From JAFLUQ01 sp964551215 (GTDB taxonomy: Bacteria; Bacillota; Clostridia; UMGS1883), in assembly GCA_964551215.1 (NCBI GenBank), contig CAZKBV010000083.1:1-6314 (forward strand): a stretch of DNA of 6,314 nt. The letters are read 5' to 3'. A program made the translations under genes and the position numbers. This document shows positions 5,586 to 6,314 of this stretch, piece by piece (the stretch's first letter is position 1; each line of letters starts with the position of its first letter). Under the pieces are notes generated by a model. That model searched no databases. It was not told the DNA's origin and saw only the letters and a list, made by a program, of their open reading frames with translations.

Positions 5586-5813
5586 TTAAAATATCCCCCT
5601 TTTTTCCTGAATGTCCGTAACTGTAAAGCCTGCTTCCTTTACAGCATTTGAAAGCGCGGCGTCCTCCACATTTTCGGAAAGAGTAACCGTCGCGGTTTTC
5701 TTTTTGAGATCCGCCTTGGCGGAGGCTACGCCGTCAAGCTCCGTAAGAGCCTTTTCAACGCTTGCCTTGCAATGCTCGCACTGCATCCCTTCAATGGTAA
5801 GTATTTTTTTCAT
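5586..5813 (-). CDS. copZ: CopZ-like heavy-metal-associated (HMA) domain protein
   Basis: This 75-aa single-domain protein has the ferredoxin-like HMA fold. The metal site is GMQCEHC (9-15), with Cys12 and Cys15 binding Cu(I) or a related soft metal. The rest follows the family: SVEKALTELDGVASAKADLKKKTATVT, then AVKEAGFTV. The family carries copper to a P-type ATPase or repressor, but neither is in this window, so the metal and partner are inferred. ATG 5813 is set by AAGGAG (5828-5823) 9 nt upstream; an in-frame extension to 5867 has no ribosome site and runs into repeat copy D. It is the first gene of a two-gene unit with the methionine sulfoxide reductase. No clear copper-repressor operator or strong promoter was found in the ~50 bp upstream; AT-rich ATATATCATATAA (5844-5827, minus) is the likely -10 region. 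Confidence 0.9.
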   Translation of the reverse strand: MKKILTIEGMQCEHCKASVEKALTELDGVASAKADLKKKTATVTLSENVEDAALSNAVKEAGFTVTDIQEKRGIF

Positions 5814-5848
5814 AATAAACAACTCCTTATATGATATATTTTCCGTCA

Positions 5849-5924
5849 CTACAATGTTTACCTGCAAATTCCGCGCCGCGCGGGGTGTTACAAGAGGGGG
5901 AACGCACCTATTAAGGCCGCCGAC
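5849..5924 (+). repeat. copy D of the palindromic repeat
   Basis: CTACAATGTTTACCTGCAAAT, then CCGCGCCGCGCGGGG, TGTTACAAGAGGGGGAACGC and ACCTATTAAGGCCGCCGAC align with copy C (1891-1969) with roughly nine substitutions and three single-base gaps by eye, in the same orientation. The downstream half of the B/C composite (the CTTCTTTTC hairpin) is missing. The left part of the repeat overlaps the upstream control region of the copZ-like gene. Confidence 0.75.
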
Positions 5925-5948
5925 AATTTCATGCGTTAGGGGGATAGT

Positions 5949-5970
5949 TCGAAAGGGAACGCCCTTTCGA
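5949..5970. repeat. perfect 9-bp hairpin
   Basis: TCGAAAGGG (5949-5957) pairs exactly with CCCTTTCGA (5962-5970) around AACG. It follows copy D and resembles the GGGGG-AACGC-CCCC style of hairpins inside copies B and C, but the arm sequence differs. No protein-coding signal overlaps it. Confidence 0.7.
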
Positions 5971-6011
5971 TAAAAAACATAAAATTTCAGGGCGTGTACC
6001 TGAAATTTTAT
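5971..6011 (-). terminator. intrinsic terminator for leftward transcription arriving from beyond 6314
   Basis: ATAAAATTTCAGG (5979-5991) pairs perfectly over 13 bp with CCTGAAATTTTAT (5999-6011) around a 7-nt loop. Read on the minus strand the stem is followed by GTTTTTTA (5978-5971), a standard intrinsic-terminator tail. It would insulate the copZ-like operon from an upstream minus-strand gene outside the window. On the plus strand the tail is poor. Confidence 0.5.
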
Positions 6012-6026
6012 ACTTTAATCGGGGTA

Positions 6027-6062
6027 GAAATATAGTTTTTATCGCGATAAAAACTATATTTC
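6027..6062. repeat. 36-bp perfect palindrome
   Basis: GAAATATAGTTTTTATCG (6027-6044) is followed without a gap by its exact reverse complement (6045-6062), centred on TCGCGA. There is no loop and no mismatch. Neither strand has a T-run after it, so it is not an intrinsic terminator. Its function is unknown. Confidence 0.9.
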
Positions 6063-6135
6063 GTAAGTGTAAGCGCCCGATGAACCGAGCCCGACCGCGC
6101 CCGGCGGGCGAAACAGGGAGGGTGCAGGGCTGTGC

Positions 6136-6188
6136 TGCGGTCGATATTTTGAGTGTTAATTATAACACTCAAAATATCGGGTACCGCA
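6136..6188. repeat. long hairpin with a 17-bp perfect stem
   Basis: CGATATTTTGAGTGTTA (6142-6158) pairs exactly with TAACACTCAAAATATCG (6163-6179) around ATTA. TGCGGT (6136-6141) pairs with ACCGCA (6183-6188) and extends the stem across a 3-nt bulge. A smaller stem GCAG/CTGC (6124-6138) overlaps its left edge. There is no T-run on either side. A GC-rich pair CGCCCG (6074-6079) / CGGGCG (6105-6110) fills the space between this and the 36-bp palindrome. Confidence 0.8.
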
Positions 6189-6206
6189 AACGTTGGAAGG
6201 GGTTTC

Positions 6207-6237
6207 CGATGGGGGAACCGTTCGGGTTCCCCCATCG
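6207..6237. repeat. perfect 13-bp GC-rich hairpin
   Basis: CGATGGGGGAACC (6207-6219) pairs exactly with GGTTCCCCCATCG (6225-6237) around GTTCG. It is of the same general design as the G-run/C-run hairpins in copies B and C, and a copy-like GCGGGGGTGTCACAAGAGGGGG segment follows it directly. Confidence 0.75.
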
Positions 6238-6242
6238 AGCTT

Positions 6243-6273
6243 GCGGGGGTGTCACAAGAGGGGGTGTCACAAA
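6243..6273 (+). repeat. two tandem copies of the GGGGGTGTCACAA core
   Basis: GGGGGTGTCACAA occurs at 6245-6257 and again at 6260-6272, a 15-nt period. It is the GGGGGTGTTACAAGAGGGGG core of repeat copies A-D with T changed to C, so this is a partial, locally duplicated member of the same family. The remaining 40 nt of the window show only a weak TTGG/CCAA stem and no gene. Confidence 0.6.
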
Positions 6274-6314
6274 CATCCGCTACTGCCTTGGGCATATTGG
6301 TTTTCTGCCAAAGC

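Noticed and set aside
5851..5860. CopY-type copper operator near the copZ-like gene (ACAATGT in ACTACAATGTTTA)
   Set aside because: The CopY box needs TACANNTGTA. Here one base is missing between the half sites and the outer bases do not match.
5849..5937. Integron attC-like site (AACGC..GCGTTAGG in copy D)
   Set aside because: The outer elements do not fit RYYYAAC and GTTRRRY, the spacing is wrong, and there is no integrase of the tyrosine type.
6008..6295. 95-codon minus-strand ORF across the right-end hairpins
   Set aside because: It runs through four palindromes, has no ribosome site or recognisable motif, and its N-terminal CDTPSCDTP repeat is just the tandem TGTCACAA sequence translated.

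Overview
The window looks like chromosomal DNA of a mid-GC anaerobic Clostridia-type Firmicute, possibly a gut or sediment Oscillospirales or Lachnospirales relative. Three things point there: strong AGGAGG-type ribosome binding sites with GTG and TTG starts, a Firmicute-style cobalamin riboswitch with a downstream intrinsic terminator, and a protein set (DUF4430 surface protein, intracellular GH51 arabinofuranosidase, serine recombinase) common in that class. This is inference from composition and gene content; there is no taxonomic marker gene.

Layout. Positions 1-379 hold a sigma-A-like promoter, a cobalamin riboswitch and an intrinsic terminator, all controlling one rightward gene (511-1479). 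That gene encodes a secreted 322-aa protein with a transcobalamin-like DUF4430 domain, and it ends in its own terminator (1490-1535). Positions 1540-2081 contain no gene. They are filled by two and a half copies of a palindrome-rich repeat (copies A, B, C), and the last copy runs into the stop codon of the next gene. From 2082 to 5813 every gene is on the minus strand: GH51 alpha-L-arabinofuranosidase (2082-3575, own promoter), a Cys-rich 132-aa protein of unknown function (3724-4122), a short serine recombinase that overlaps it (4100-4948), a free methionine-(R)-sulfoxide reductase (5044-5583) and a CopZ-like heavy-metal-associated domain protein (5586-5813). Positions 5849-6314 are again gene-free. 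They carry repeat copy D, four or five strong and mutually unrelated hairpins (one a 36-bp perfect palindrome) and a short tandem repeat.

How the genes fit together. The left unit is a vitamin B12-responsive surface protein, probably for corrinoid capture. The copZ-like and sulfoxide reductase genes are 2 nt apart and form a small metal or oxidative-stress operon. The recombinase and the Cys-rich ORF are overlapped and probably co-translated. The GH51 enzyme is a separate sugar-utilisation gene acting in the cytoplasm. Repeat copies C and D are direct repeats about 4 kb apart that bracket the whole leftward block containing the recombinase. This could mean a movable segment, but it could equally be a dispersed intergenic repeat family.

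No tRNA, rRNA, CRISPR array or transposase was seen. The most interesting leads are the riboswitch/DUF4430 pair, the recombinase that lacks a zinc ribbon and overlaps a Cys-rich unknown, and the dense clusters of palindromes in the two gene-free stretches.
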